In this document: positions 52,161-61,104 of the stretch, piece after piece
Position numbering within the stretch: position 1 is the stretch's first letter
How the letters are laid out: each line of letters opens with the position of its first letter
DNA from: Stagnimonas sp965279705
GTDB lineage: Bacteria > Pseudomonadota > Gammaproteobacteria > Nevskiales > Nevskiaceae
Assembly: GCA_965279705.1 (NCBI GenBank)
Contig: OZ257257.1
Location: 992,001 to 1,056,000 of the forward strand
Length of the DNA stretch: 64,000 bases
Direction of reading: 5' to 3'
Made by a program: the position numbers and the translations under genes
Notes under the pieces: generated by a model
Told to the model about the DNA's origin: nothing
Seen by the model: the letters and a program-made list of their open reading frames with translations, nothing else
Databases searched by the model: none

Positions 52161-53363
52161 ATGAAGATCAAGCGCTTTAATGCACCCACCATGCGCGAAG
52201 CCATGAACCAGGTGCGCACCACGCTCTCGGCCGATGCGGTGATTCTGGAAAGCCGCCGCACTGCCACCGGTGTCGAGGTCGTCGCCGCCGTCGACTATGA
52301 CCATATCGCCCCGCAGACCGACACGGACATCCCCAGCGAGCAGCCGGTGGCCACCGCCGCCCGCAACACCTTCGAGCTGCGCTTAGCAGACGACCCCGAA
52401 CTGATTTCGCTGAAACGCGACGTGCAGGATGTAAAGCGCCTGCTGCAAGAGCAGCTCGGCGGCCTGATGTGGAGCCAGACAAAGAGCACGCAGCCGCAAC
52501 GCGCCCAACTGTTCAGTCGCCTGAGCCAGCTCGGCCTCTCGGCCACCCTGAGCCGCGAACTGGTCGCCGCGCTCACGCCGGACTTTGAAGGCGAACGCGC
52601 CGACAACGCTGTGCTCAGCGATCTCGCCCAGCGCATCCCCGTGCTGAGCAACGAAGCGCTGACCGAAGGTGGCGTGATTGCCCTGGTCGGCCCCACGGGT
52701 GTGGGCAAGACCACCACCATCGCCAAGCTCGCCGCCCGCTACGCCGCACATTTCGGCACCCGCGACATCGCGCTCGTCAGCACCGATCACTACCGCATCG
52801 GCGCGCAGGAACAACTCTTCACCTACGGCCGCCTGCTCGGCGTGCCGGTGCACACGGCGCGCGACGGGGCTGAACTCGAAGCGCTGCTGCTGAAGCTCGC
52901 CGACCGCAAGCTGGTGCTGATCGACACCGCCGGCATGGGCCCGCAGGATCGTCAGCTGGCCGCTCAGCTCAGCCTGTTCCGCCCACTGGCCGGCAAGCTG
53001 CGCACCTATCTCGCGATGACCGCGAGCGGGCAGGCGAGCGACTACGAACAGACCATCGCCCAGTTCCGCGCCGTGCCGCTGGCGGGCTGCATCCTCACCA
53101 AGCTCGACGAGGCGACGCGCATTGGCGCCGCCCTGACTGCGGTCATCCAGCACCAGCTCGGCATCGCCTACCTCACCGACGGCCAGCGCGTGCCGGAGGA
53201 CCTGCAACTGCCGCGCGGCGACACGCTGGTGCGGCGCGCGATCGCGCTCGGCCAGCAATGGCCGGATCGCCCGGAGGACGATGAGCTGGCGCGCCGTCTC
53301 GCCGACGCCACCACCGCTGCCACCCGCAGCCACCACGCGGGAGCGGCCCATGCTGCCGTCTAA
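52161..53363 (+). CDS. flhF: Signal-recognition GTPase FlhF
   Basis: SRP-type GTPase that sets flagellar position and number in polar flagellates, 400 aa. The N-terminal basic domain (MKIKRFNAPTMREAMNQVR) is standard. The NG domain has P-loop VGPTGVGKTTTIAKLAARY and downstream STDHYRIGAQEQL, DTAGMGPQD and TKLDEA. The C-terminus overlaps flhG by 14 bp. Confidence 0.97.
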   Translation: MKIKRFNAPTMREAMNQVRTTLSADAVILESRRTATGVEVVAAVDYDHIAPQTDTDIPSEQPVATAARNTFELRLADDPELISLKRDVQDVKRLLQEQLGGLMWSQTKSTQPQRAQLFSRLSQLGLSATLSRELVAALTPDFEGERADNAVLSDLAQRIPVLSNEALTEGGVIALVGPTGVGKTTTIAKLAARYAAHFGTRDIALVSTDHYRIGAQEQLFTYGRLLGVPVHTARDGAELEALLLKLADRKLVLIDTAGMGPQDRQLAAQLSLFRPLAGKLRTYLAMTASGQASDYEQTIAQFRAVPLAGCILTKLDEATRIGAALTAVIQHQLGIAYLTDGQRVPEDLQLPRGDTLVRRAIALGQQWPDRPEDDELARRLADATTAATRSHHAGAAHAAV

Positions 53364-54237
53364 CTACCACGACCAGGCTGCCGGCCTGCGCCGCAGCGAT
53401 GCGGTGCCCGAAGGCCTGCCGCGCCCGGCGCCCAAGGTCATCGCCATCACCAGCGGCAAGGGCGGCGTCGGCAAGACCACGGTCACCGTCAACCTCGGTA
53501 TCGCGCTGGCCCAGAGCGGCAAGCAGACCTTGCTGCTCGACGGCGACATGAGTCTCGCCAATGTCGACGTGCTGCTCGGCCTCACACCCAGCTACAACCT
53601 CTCGCACGTGCTCGAAGGCCGCTGCACGCTGGAAGACACCCTGCTCGAAGGCCCGGCCGGTTTGATGGTGATCCCCGCCAGCTCCGGCAAGAAGAAAATG
53701 GCCGAGCTGACCAGCAGCGAAAACGCCGGCATTGTCCATGCCTTCAGCGACTTCAAGCGGCCGGTCGATGTGCTGCTGGTGGATACCGGTGCCGGCATCG
53801 CCGACTCGGTGCTCACACTTTCAGCCGCCTCGCAGGAGATCATCCTGGTGGTCACCAACGATCCGGCGTCGATCACCGATGCCTATGCACTCATCAAGGT
53901 ATTGAGCCGCGAGCACGGCGTGAACCGCGTGCAGGTGCTGGCCAATCAGGTGGCCAATCTCGGCGAGGCCCGCGAGATGTATGCGGGGCTGGAGCGTGTC
54001 GCTGAAAAGTTCTTGAACGTGACGCTGGGCTTTCTCGGCGCGATCCCCTACGACGAGTGGCTGAAGGGCGCGATCCGCAAGCAGCGCGCGGTCGTGGACT
54101 TGTATCCAAGTGCGCCCTCGTCGATGGCTTTTCACGCGCTGGCGAAGCGCACCGAGGCCTGGCAGCCCGGTTTGCCGCGCGGCCACGTGGAGTTCTTCGT
54201 CGAGCGACTGGTTCAACCTCAAGGATTAGCCGCATGA
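53350..54237 (+). CDS. flhG: Flagellar number regulator FlhG/FleN (MinD/ParA-like ATPase)
   Basis: MinD-like ATPase of 295 aa that opposes FlhF and, in Pseudomonas, restrains the FleQ activator. The deviant Walker A is TSGKGGVGKTTVTVNLGIAL; DGDMSLANVDVLLG and VDTGAGI follow. ATG 53350 gives MLPSNYHDQAAGLRR. The stop overlaps fliA by 4 bp. The presence of FlhF and FlhG together suggests a polar flagellum with a regulated count. Confidence 0.97.
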   Translation: MLPSNYHDQAAGLRRSDAVPEGLPRPAPKVIAITSGKGGVGKTTVTVNLGIALAQSGKQTLLLDGDMSLANVDVLLGLTPSYNLSHVLEGRCTLEDTLLEGPAGLMVIPASSGKKKMAELTSSENAGIVHAFSDFKRPVDVLLVDTGAGIADSVLTLSAASQEIILVVTNDPASITDAYALIKVLSREHGVNRVQVLANQVANLGEAREMYAGLERVAEKFLNVTLGFLGAIPYDEWLKGAIRKQRAVVDLYPSAPSSMAFHALAKRTEAWQPGLPRGHVEFFVERLVQPQGLAA

Positions 54238-55016
54238 ACGCCGCCGTCCGCTTTGCCTCGCCGAAGATCGACGAGCGCGCCGTGGTGATGCAGCACAGCG
54301 AGCTGGTCAAGCGCATCGCCTATCACCTCGCTGCACGGCTGCCGTCGTCGGTCGAAGTCGATGACCTCATCCAGAGCGGCATGATCGGCCTGCTCGATGC
54401 CGCGCGACATTACGACGGCAATGCCGGCGCGAGCTTCGAGACCTATGCCGGCATCCGCATTCGTGGTGCGATGGTCGACGAGTTGCGCTCGGGCGACTGG
54501 GCCCCGCGCAGCGTCCACAAGAAAGTGCGCGAAGCGACCGAGATGGTGCGCAAGATGGAGCAGGAGCGCGGCCGCGCCGTGCGCGAGGTGGATGTGGCCG
54601 AAAAGCTCGGTATCACGATCGACGACTACCGCAGCATCCAGGCCGACGCCGTGCAGTGCCAGATGCTCTCGCTCGACGTGCCCACCGGTGACGACGAGAG
54701 CGAGGCCTGGCAGGTGGCTGATCTCGCTGCCCTCACGCCCGCCGAACATTTGCAGAACCGCGAGTTCCAGAAGGCCCTCGCCGATGCCATCCGCACCCTG
54801 CCCGAGAAGGAACAGCTGGTGCTCTCGCTCTACTACCGCGACGAACTCAACCTGCGCGAGATCGGCGAGGTGATGAGCGTCACCGAGTCGCGCGTCTGCC
54901 AGGTGCATGGGCAGGCACTCATCCACCTGCGTGCGCGACTCACCGAGTGGATCGCGCCGCCCAAGGCGAAGAAGCCCCGCGCTCGCCCCGACCCGATCCC
55001 TACTACGGAGCACTGA
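54234..55016 (+). CDS. fliA: Flagellar sigma factor FliA (sigma-28)
   Basis: Sigma-28 of 260 aa, from ATG 54234 overlapping the flhG stop. Region 2 is LVKRIAYHLAARLPSSVEVDDLIQ with FETYAGIRIRGAMVDELR; region 4 has LPEKEQLVLSLYYRDELNLREIGEVMSV-type sequence (starting TLPEKEQLVLSLYY). It is expected to direct late flagellar and chemotaxis genes. The cheY start is only 4 bp away. Confidence 0.97.
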   Translation: MNAAVRFASPKIDERAVVMQHSELVKRIAYHLAARLPSSVEVDDLIQSGMIGLLDAARHYDGNAGASFETYAGIRIRGAMVDELRSGDWAPRSVHKKVREATEMVRKMEQERGRAVREVDVAEKLGITIDDYRSIQADAVQCQMLSLDVPTGDDESEAWQVADLAALTPAEHLQNREFQKALADAIRTLPEKEQLVLSLYYRDELNLREIGEVMSVTESRVCQVHGQALIHLRARLTEWIAPPKAKKPRARPDPIPTTEH

Positions 55017-55020
55017 AGCC

Positions 55021-55413
55021 ATGAACAAGAATCTCAAAATCCTCGTTGTCGACGACTTCTCCACCATGCGTCGCATCGTCAAGAACCTGCTCAACGAGCT
55101 GGGCTTCACCGACATCAGCGAGGCCGACGACGGCAAGACCGCCTTGCCGATGCTGCAAGCCGGCAGCTTCGAGTTCGTGGTCACCGACTGGAACATGCCG
55201 GGTATGCCGGGCATCGACCTGCTCAGGGCCATCCGCGCCGACGATAGGCTCAAACACCTGCCGGTGCTGATGGTCACCGCCGAGGCCCAGCGCGAACAGA
55301 TCATCGAGGCCGCCAAAGCTGGTGTCAGCGGCTACATCGTCAAGCCCTTCACCGGCGTGACGCTGAAGGAAAAGCTCGACAAGATTTTTGAACGCTACGC
55401 TGCCGCTGCCTGA
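55021..55413 (+). CDS. cheY: Chemotaxis response regulator CheY
   Basis: Single-domain receiver, 130 aa. The acid pair is at D11/D12 (VVDDFSTMRRIV), the phospho-acceptor Asp is about residue 56 in VVTDWNMPGM, Thr is in VTAEA and Lys in VKPF. It is the canonical CheY that switches the motor through FliM. Confidence 0.98.
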   Translation: MNKNLKILVVDDFSTMRRIVKNLLNELGFTDISEADDGKTALPMLQAGSFEFVVTDWNMPGMPGIDLLRAIRADDRLKHLPVLMVTAEAQREQIIEAAKAGVSGYIVKPFTGVTLKEKLDKIFERYAAAA

Positions 55414-55424
55414 GGTATGCAACC

Positions 55425-56168
55425 GTGACCAGCCAGCCGCAACTATCGCCGGAGCAAGCTGCACGGCACGAGCTGATTGCCCGCCTGCGCGAGATGAGCG
55501 CAGCCTTGGAATCCGGCGATGACGCGTTGTTCTCCGAGCGTCTGCACGCCTTGCTGCGGCGGCGCGAAGAAAGCTTCTATGCCCACATCGCGCGCATCAC
55601 GGACGATCTGAAAAAGGCTTTCGAGTCACTCGAATCCGATCAGCGCTGGAACGCCATCGCCACCGAGCTGCCGGATGCTGGCGCGCGCCTGGAGCATGTC
55701 AGCCAGCTCACCGAAAAAGCCGCGCACCACACGCTCGATCTGGTCGAAGCCGGGCAGCGTGAACTGAAAGTCTTTGGCGATTCGCTCGGCCTGATGGCGA
55801 CGGTGCGTGCGCGTCTGCTGATGGCCTCGGCTGGTTCCGGCGCGCTGATGCAGCTCGCCACCGATGTGGCGCAGCTTGAGCAGCAGCTGCAAGGCCGTCA
55901 TCAATCCCTGCGCGGGCAGTTTTCGGCGCTGGCGCAGTCGCAGGAATATCAGGATCTCAGCGGGCAAATCCTCCGCCGCGTCACCCATGTGGTGCGCGAA
56001 GTTGAAGCGGCGTTGTTGAAGCTGCTGGACGGTCGCCATCCCGCTCAAGCCTGTGCCGATGCGACCGATACAGGGTTGGAAGGGCCAACCGTGCCCGGCC
56101 TGGGCCGCAGCGCCATCGCCGCCGGGCAGGACGACGCCGATGCCCTGCTTGCGATGTTCAGCCTTTAG
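55425..56168 (+). CDS. cheZ: CheY-P phosphatase CheZ
   Basis: CheZ of 247 aa, GTG start. A long helical hairpin contains the catalytic Gln region YQDLSGQILRRV. The C-terminal 15 residues, AGQDDADALLAMFSL, are the CheY-docking peptide. The gene lies between cheY and cheA, typical of polar-flagellum clusters. Confidence 0.95.
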   Translation: MTSQPQLSPEQAARHELIARLREMSAALESGDDALFSERLHALLRRREESFYAHIARITDDLKKAFESLESDQRWNAIATELPDAGARLEHVSQLTEKAAHHTLDLVEAGQRELKVFGDSLGLMATVRARLLMASAGSGALMQLATDVAQLEQQLQGRHQSLRGQFSALAQSQEYQDLSGQILRRVTHVVREVEAALLKLLDGRHPAQACADATDTGLEGPTVPGLGRSAIAAGQDDADALLAMFSL

Positions 56169-56181
56169 AGAGTGATGACCC

Positions 56182-57936
56182 ATGCCCGCCGTTGACGACG
56201 ACATCCGCGCAGACTTTCTCATCGAGGCTGGTGAGCTGCTGGAGCGCCTCGGGCCGCAACTGGTCGAGCTCGAACAGTCGCCCAATGAGCCACAGCTGCT
56301 CAATGCCATCTTTCGCGCCTTTCACACGGTGAAGGGCGGTGCTGGGTTCTTGAACGAGACGGCGCTGGTGGAGGTGTGTCATCGCGCCGAAGAAGTCTTC
56401 AGTGTGCTGCGCGCCGGCAGTCGCCAGATGGACGCGGGCCTGATGGATACCGTGCTCGCCGCCTACGACGAAGTGCTGCGCATGATGGACAGCATCCAGC
56501 GCGGCGGTACGCCGGCACCGGCGCCTGCGGCATTGCTGCAAAAACTGAAAGAACAATTGAAAGCGCCGCTGGCCGTCGTTGCAGCGGCAGCGCCTGCCGA
56601 GAGCAGCGACACCATCAGCGACGACGAGTTCGAGGCGCTGCTGGATCAGCTGCACGGCAAGCCAGCGGCGGTGGCCGAGCCAGAGCTGCCCAAGCCCGCG
56701 CCGATTGCCGAAGCGCCATTACCCGCCGAGCAGCAACAGCGTCGCAGCAGCGACAATACCGCTGAAACCAGCGTCCGCATCGACACCGGCAAGCTCGACG
56801 CGATGATGAATCTGGTCGGCGAGCTAGTACTGGTTCGCAATCGCCTCAAGACGCTGCGCGCGGGTTCGCAGGGTGCCAGCGATACCGACAAGGCCGTGAG
56901 CGAGCTCGATGCGCTCACCAGCCGTCTGCAAGGCTCGGTGCTGGCGCTGCGCATGCAGCCGATCAAGAAAGTGTTTTCACGCTTCCCCAAACTGGTACGC
57001 GATCTCTCGCGCCAGCTCGGCAAGGATATCAACATGGTGCTGGAGGGCGAAGACACCGACCTCGACAAGAACCTGGTTGAAGCGCTCGCCGATCCCCTGA
57101 TGCACATGGTGCGCAACAGCTGCGATCACGGTATCGAAATGCCCGACGCACGCGCCGCCGCCGGCAAGCCACGTATGGGCATGCTCATGCTGAAGGCGCA
57201 GCAGGAAGGCGAGCACATCCTCATCGTCATCAAGGACGACGGTGCCGGCATCGACGCTGACCGTCTGCGCCGCAAGGTGGTGGAGAAGGGCTTGATGACC
57301 GCTGCCGACGCCGGCCGCCTCGATGCACAGGCCGCGCTCGAACTGATCTTCATGCCCGGCTTCTCGACCAAGGATCAGGTCAGTGATCTCAGTGGTCGCG
57401 GCGTCGGCATGGATGTGGTGAAGAGCAGCATCAATGCCTTGAACGGCACCGTGCAGCTCGAATCCCGGCTGGGCCAAGGCACTACCTTCAAGCTGCGCGT
57501 GCCGCTGACGCTGGCAATATTGCCGACGCTGATGGTTGCCGTTGCGGGACGCACCTATGCCATCCCGCTGCCGAGCGTGGTCGAGGTGACCGCGCTCGAC
57601 CCGACTGCCGTGCGCTGGCTCAATCGCCGGCCGGTATTACTGCTGCGCGACGAGAACCTGCGGCTGGTCGATCTCGCCCGCTGGATCGACCCGGCCTTGC
57701 CCGACGACGACTGCCTGAACGGTGAACGCCACATCGTCGTGGTGCGCGCGAATGACGGGCGCTACGGCCTCGTCGTCAAGCAGGTGAAGGGCCGCGAAGA
57801 GGTGGTCATCAAGCCGCTCGGGGCCTTGCTCAAGGGGCTGGCCGGATTCGCCGGCGCGACCGTCACCGGCGATGGCCATGTGGCGCTGATCGTCGATGTG
57901 CCCAGCCTCATCAGCACCCACGAGAGAGAGAGCTAG
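56182..57936 (+). CDS. cheA: Chemotaxis histidine kinase CheA, apparently lacking a P2 domain
   Basis: Sensor kinase of 584 aa. P1 (HPt) has phospho-His 48 in FHTVKGGAGFLNE. No globular P2 fits between about 130 and 195; instead there is a linker with TISDDEFEALLDQLHG (residues 144-159) and Pro/Ala-rich sequence. P3 dimerisation begins near 196, P4 ATPase has HMVRNSCDHGIE and DDGAGIDADRLR and SGRGVGMDVV, and P5 CheW-like covers the last 130 residues. The kinase core looks intact. Three bases separate it from motA; no cheB or cheW follows. Confidence 0.96.
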   Translation: MPAVDDDIRADFLIEAGELLERLGPQLVELEQSPNEPQLLNAIFRAFHTVKGGAGFLNETALVEVCHRAEEVFSVLRAGSRQMDAGLMDTVLAAYDEVLRMMDSIQRGGTPAPAPAALLQKLKEQLKAPLAVVAAAAPAESSDTISDDEFEALLDQLHGKPAAVAEPELPKPAPIAEAPLPAEQQQRRSSDNTAETSVRIDTGKLDAMMNLVGELVLVRNRLKTLRAGSQGASDTDKAVSELDALTSRLQGSVLALRMQPIKKVFSRFPKLVRDLSRQLGKDINMVLEGEDTDLDKNLVEALADPLMHMVRNSCDHGIEMPDARAAAGKPRMGMLMLKAQQEGEHILIVIKDDGAGIDADRLRRKVVEKGLMTAADAGRLDAQAALELIFMPGFSTKDQVSDLSGRGVGMDVVKSSINALNGTVQLESRLGQGTTFKLRVPLTLAILPTLMVAVAGRTYAIPLPSVVEVTALDPTAVRWLNRRPVLLLRDENLRLVDLARWIDPALPDDDCLNGERHIVVVRANDGRYGLVVKQVKGREEVVIKPLGALLKGLAGFAGATVTGDGHVALIVDVPSLISTHERES

Positions 57937-57938
57937 TC

Positions 57939-58679
57939 ATGGATTTGATGACCATCATCGGCCTCGTGCTCGCCTTCGGCGCGCTCATCGGCGGGTCCAT
58001 CCTCAAAGGCGCGGGTGTCTCGGCACTCTGGGGGCCGGCCGCTTTCGTCATCGTCATTCTCGGTACCGCCGCCGCCATCCTGGTGCAGACGCCGGGGCCG
58101 GTGGTGAAGCATGCCCTGCAGATGGCGAAGTGGCTGTTCAAGCCGCCGGTGCAGGACGGCCACAAGCTGATCGAGAAGATCGTCGAGTGGAGCAATGTCT
58201 CGCGCAAGCAGGGCCTGCTGGCGCTTGAGGGCAGTGTCGAAGCCGAGACCGATCCCTTCCTCAAGAAAGGCCTGCAACTGCTGGTGGATGGTGCCGAGCC
58301 CGACACCATCCGCACCGTGCTCGAAGTGGATGTGGAGACCAAGGAGCACTTCGACACGCAGGGTGCCAAGTTCTATGAAGGCATGGGCATCTATGCACCG
58401 ACGCTCGGCATCATCGGTGCCGTGCTGGGGTTGATCGCGGTGATGAAGAATCTGGCCGATCCGAGCAAGCTGGGCCACGGTATCGCGGCCGCCTTCACCG
58501 CCACGATCTACGGCATCGCTTCCGCCAACCTGTTCTTCCTGCCCTTTGCCGCCAAATTGAAATCAGTGATCGGTCGGCAGACCGCCATGCGCAATCTCGT
58601 CATCGAGGGGCTGATCTCCATCGCCCAGGGCGAGAACCCGCGCAATATCGAGGCGAAGCTCTCCGGTTACCTGCATTAG
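57939..58679 (+). CDS. motA: Flagellar stator protein MotA/MotC (PomA-like)
   Basis: Stator A subunit of 246 aa with four membrane segments and the conserved Pro region YAPTLGIIGAVLGLIAVMKNL. The short length and N-terminal MDLMTIIGLVLAFGALIGGS match MotC/PomA rather than long E. coli MotA. No motB/motD partner follows: the stop codon overlaps by 4 bp the end of a minus-strand lipoprotein gene. The partner must be elsewhere or lost. The coupling ion (proton or sodium) cannot be told. Confidence 0.95.
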   Translation: MDLMTIIGLVLAFGALIGGSILKGAGVSALWGPAAFVIVILGTAAAILVQTPGPVVKHALQMAKWLFKPPVQDGHKLIEKIVEWSNVSRKQGLLALEGSVEAETDPFLKKGLQLLVDGAEPDTIRTVLEVDVETKEHFDTQGAKFYEGMGIYAPTLGIIGAVLGLIAVMKNLADPSKLGHGIAAAFTATIYGIASANLFFLPFAAKLKSVIGRQTAMRNLVIEGLISIAQGENPRNIEAKLSGYLH

Positions 58680-59647
58680 TTACGACGGAACACGCTCAGC
58701 ACATTGCCATTGGTCGATTGGTTTTCGCCCAGCACGCCTTTCTCGGTCACCAGAATATCGGTACTCGCAAACAGCGGCGGCTGGCCGACCCGCACCTGCG
58801 AAGGACTCTCGAAGCTCATCGCATCCGTGCTGGAGACGAACACGCCCTTGCTGTCGAACAAGGCGATCTGACCACCGGTGTAATAGGCCGCGAGCAGGCC
58901 ATCGCTCAGCAGGCTGAAGTCGTCCGGCAGGCTATTGAAGCTGGCGAAAACCTGCGGTGTGGCGGGGGTGCCGTCGGCGTTGATGGTGACTGTGCTGATA
59001 CGCCCGAGGGCTGGTAGTGCAGTCTCGCTGAAATACAGCGTGCGCCCGCGCACCTGCAAGCCATTGGGCTGAGATTGCAGCAGGTTCAGCGGCAGCCAGT
59101 CAGTTTGCTCCGTGACCTTGAAAGGGTCGGTGGCATCGAGCTTGAGGCGCACGATTTTCGGCGAGGGCAGGGCGTTGGTGGCGAGCGGGCCGTTGACGAT
59201 ATACAGCTCGCCATCCGGGCCGGTCGCCAGACCATTCGGTGCGGCAAGACCGAGTGTATGGATCGCTTCGAGTTTGGGCTGTGCCGTCAGCCGCGCGGCA
59301 TACAGCTGGCCGTCGAAGCAGTTGGCGTAGAGCACGTCGCCGCGCAGGGCGAGGCCGGTGAAATTGCAGCTGCCATCCAGCAGCGGCGTGGCGGTGTAGC
59401 TGCTGCCGCTCTTGCCGATCTCGTAGACGTTGACGCCGCCGCTGACGAACAGACGGCCGGTGGGCGTGAACAGCATGTTCTCGGCATCCGAGATGGTGAC
59501 GAGGCGGGTCTTGCTGCCGCAGCTGGAGGCCACACAGAGGCTGGTTGCGGGTGCAACAGATGAGGGATCGGGACTGCCCTTGCAGGCGGCAAGGGCGAGC
59601 ACCGCGAGCAGCAGGCTGCTGCGACGCGTGCAGTTGATAAAGCGCAT
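58676..59647 (-). CDS. Beta-propeller-like lipoprotein (SMP-30/NHL-type repeats)
   Basis: Predicted lipoprotein of 323 aa. ATG 59647 is chosen for its GGAGA site; a GTG four codons upstream is possible. The lipobox ALAAC places the lipidated Cys at about residue 22. The rest has repeated short strand segments with GPDGELYIVNGP, LRGDVLYANC and VRGRTLYFSE, the look of an NHL/SMP-30 propeller. Several Cys (in CVASSCGS and CNFTG) suggest disulfides. The function is unknown. Its 3' end overlaps motA. Confidence 0.8.
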   Translation of the reverse strand: MRFINCTRRSSLLLAVLALAACKGSPDPSSVAPATSLCVASSCGSKTRLVTISDAENMLFTPTGRLFVSGGVNVYEIGKSGSSYTATPLLDGSCNFTGLALRGDVLYANCFDGQLYAARLTAQPKLEAIHTLGLAAPNGLATGPDGELYIVNGPLATNALPSPKIVRLKLDATDPFKVTEQTDWLPLNLLQSQPNGLQVRGRTLYFSETALPALGRISTVTINADGTPATPQVFASFNSLPDDFSLLSDGLLAAYYTGGQIALFDSKGVFVSSTDAMSFESPSQVRVGQPPLFASTDILVTEKGVLGENQSTNGNVLSVFRRN

Positions 59648-59742
59648 GGGGTTCTCCACTAGTTTTTCTTGTGCGTGGATTGTAGGCCGCTGGGGGCGGT
59701 GCAGACCGCGCCGTTATACTGCCGCCCCTTCTGGAAAGACTG

Positions 59743-61074
59743 ATGACCTGGACGCCCGACAGCTGGCAGACGAAACCCGTCGTGCAGCAACCCACTTACC
59801 CCGACCGCGCCGCACTCGATGCCGCCGTGAGCATGCTGAAAGGCCTGCCGCCGCTGGTCACGTCCTGGGAAGTGAACCGTCTCAAGAGCGAGTTTGCCGC
59901 CGCCAGCCGGGGTGAGCGTTTCGTGCTGCAGGGTGGCGACTGCGCCGAGAGCTTTGCCGACTGCCGCGCCGACCTCATCACCAATCGCCTGAAGGTGCTG
60001 TTGCAGATGAGCCTGGTGCTGACGCACGGGCTCAAGAAGCGCGTCACGCGGGTGGGCCGCTTCGCAGGGCAATACGCCAAACCGCGCAGCACCGACACTG
60101 AAACCAAAAACGGCGTGACGCTGCCGAGCTATCGCGGCGATCTGGTGAATGCGCCCGAGTTCACCGCCGAAGCACGCATCCCCGATCCGCAGCGGTTGCT
60201 TGAAGCGCACTCGCGCTCGGCAATGACCATCAACTTCGTGCGCGGCCTCATCGACGGCGGCTTTGCCGACTTGCACCACCCCGAATACTGGGATCTCGAC
60301 TGGGTGCAGCACGCGCCGCTTGCCGCCCAGTACCAGGCGACGGTGGATGCCATCGGCGACTCGCTGCGCTTCATGGAAACCTTGGCGGGGCAGTCTCTCG
60401 CCGATTTGCAGCGGGTTGATTTCTACACCTCACACGAGGCACTGCTGCTGTGGGCTGAGCAGGCGCAAACACGGCAGGTGCCGCGCCAGTCGGGCTGGTT
60501 CAATCTGTCGACGCACTTCCCGTGGATCGGCCTGCGCACTGCCGCACTCGATGGCGCGCATGTCGAGTACTGCCGGGGCATCGCCAATCCGGTCGGTGTG
60601 AAGGTCGGCCCGACCATGGGAGCTGACTGGGTGCTGGCGCTTTGCGAGGCCATCAACCCGCAGCGCGAGGAGGGCAAGATGGTGCTCATCCACCGCATGG
60701 GCGTGGGCAAGATCGCGGCACATTTGCCTGCGGTGATTGATGCGGTCAATAAATCCGGCCACCCGGTGTTGTGGTTGGCCGACCCCATGCACGGCAATAC
60801 ACAGAGTGCCTCCAACGGCCTGAAGACGCGCGCCTTCGACGACATCGCAGGCGAGTTGCAGCAGTCGTTTCGCATCCACCGCGAATGCGGCTCGCGGCTG
60901 GGCGGCGTGCATCTGGAACTGACCGGCGAGGATGTGACCGAATGCACCGGCGGCGCGCGCAAGCTCACCGAAACCGATCTGGAGCGCGCCTACAAGTCCA
61001 GCGTCGATCCGCGACTCAACTATGAACAGGCCCTGGAGCTGGCACTGAAAATCGTCGATTCGGCAGCCCATTAG
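59743..61074 (+). CDS. Class II 3-deoxy-7-phosphoheptulonate (DAHP) synthase
   Basis: First enzyme of the shikimate pathway, condensing PEP and erythrose 4-phosphate. The 443-aa class II (plant-type) protein shows the N-terminal VLQGGDCAESF, the metal/substrate regions SGWFNLSTHFPWIG, VGVKVGPTM and LWLADPMHGNT, and GVHLELTGEDVTECTGG. GGAAAG precedes the ATG, and a possible -10 TATACT lies at 59715-59720. No E. coli-type aroFGH symbol is assigned because those are class I. Confidence 0.96.
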   Translation: MTWTPDSWQTKPVVQQPTYPDRAALDAAVSMLKGLPPLVTSWEVNRLKSEFAAASRGERFVLQGGDCAESFADCRADLITNRLKVLLQMSLVLTHGLKKRVTRVGRFAGQYAKPRSTDTETKNGVTLPSYRGDLVNAPEFTAEARIPDPQRLLEAHSRSAMTINFVRGLIDGGFADLHHPEYWDLDWVQHAPLAAQYQATVDAIGDSLRFMETLAGQSLADLQRVDFYTSHEALLLWAEQAQTRQVPRQSGWFNLSTHFPWIGLRTAALDGAHVEYCRGIANPVGVKVGPTMGADWVLALCEAINPQREEGKMVLIHRMGVGKIAAHLPAVIDAVNKSGHPVLWLADPMHGNTQSASNGLKTRAFDDIAGELQQSFRIHRECGSRLGGVHLELTGEDVTECTGGARKLTETDLERAYKSSVDPRLNYEQALELALKIVDSAAH

Positions 61075-61104
61075 ACTGGGGCATTCGCGCACCGAGCCGC
61101 AGCC

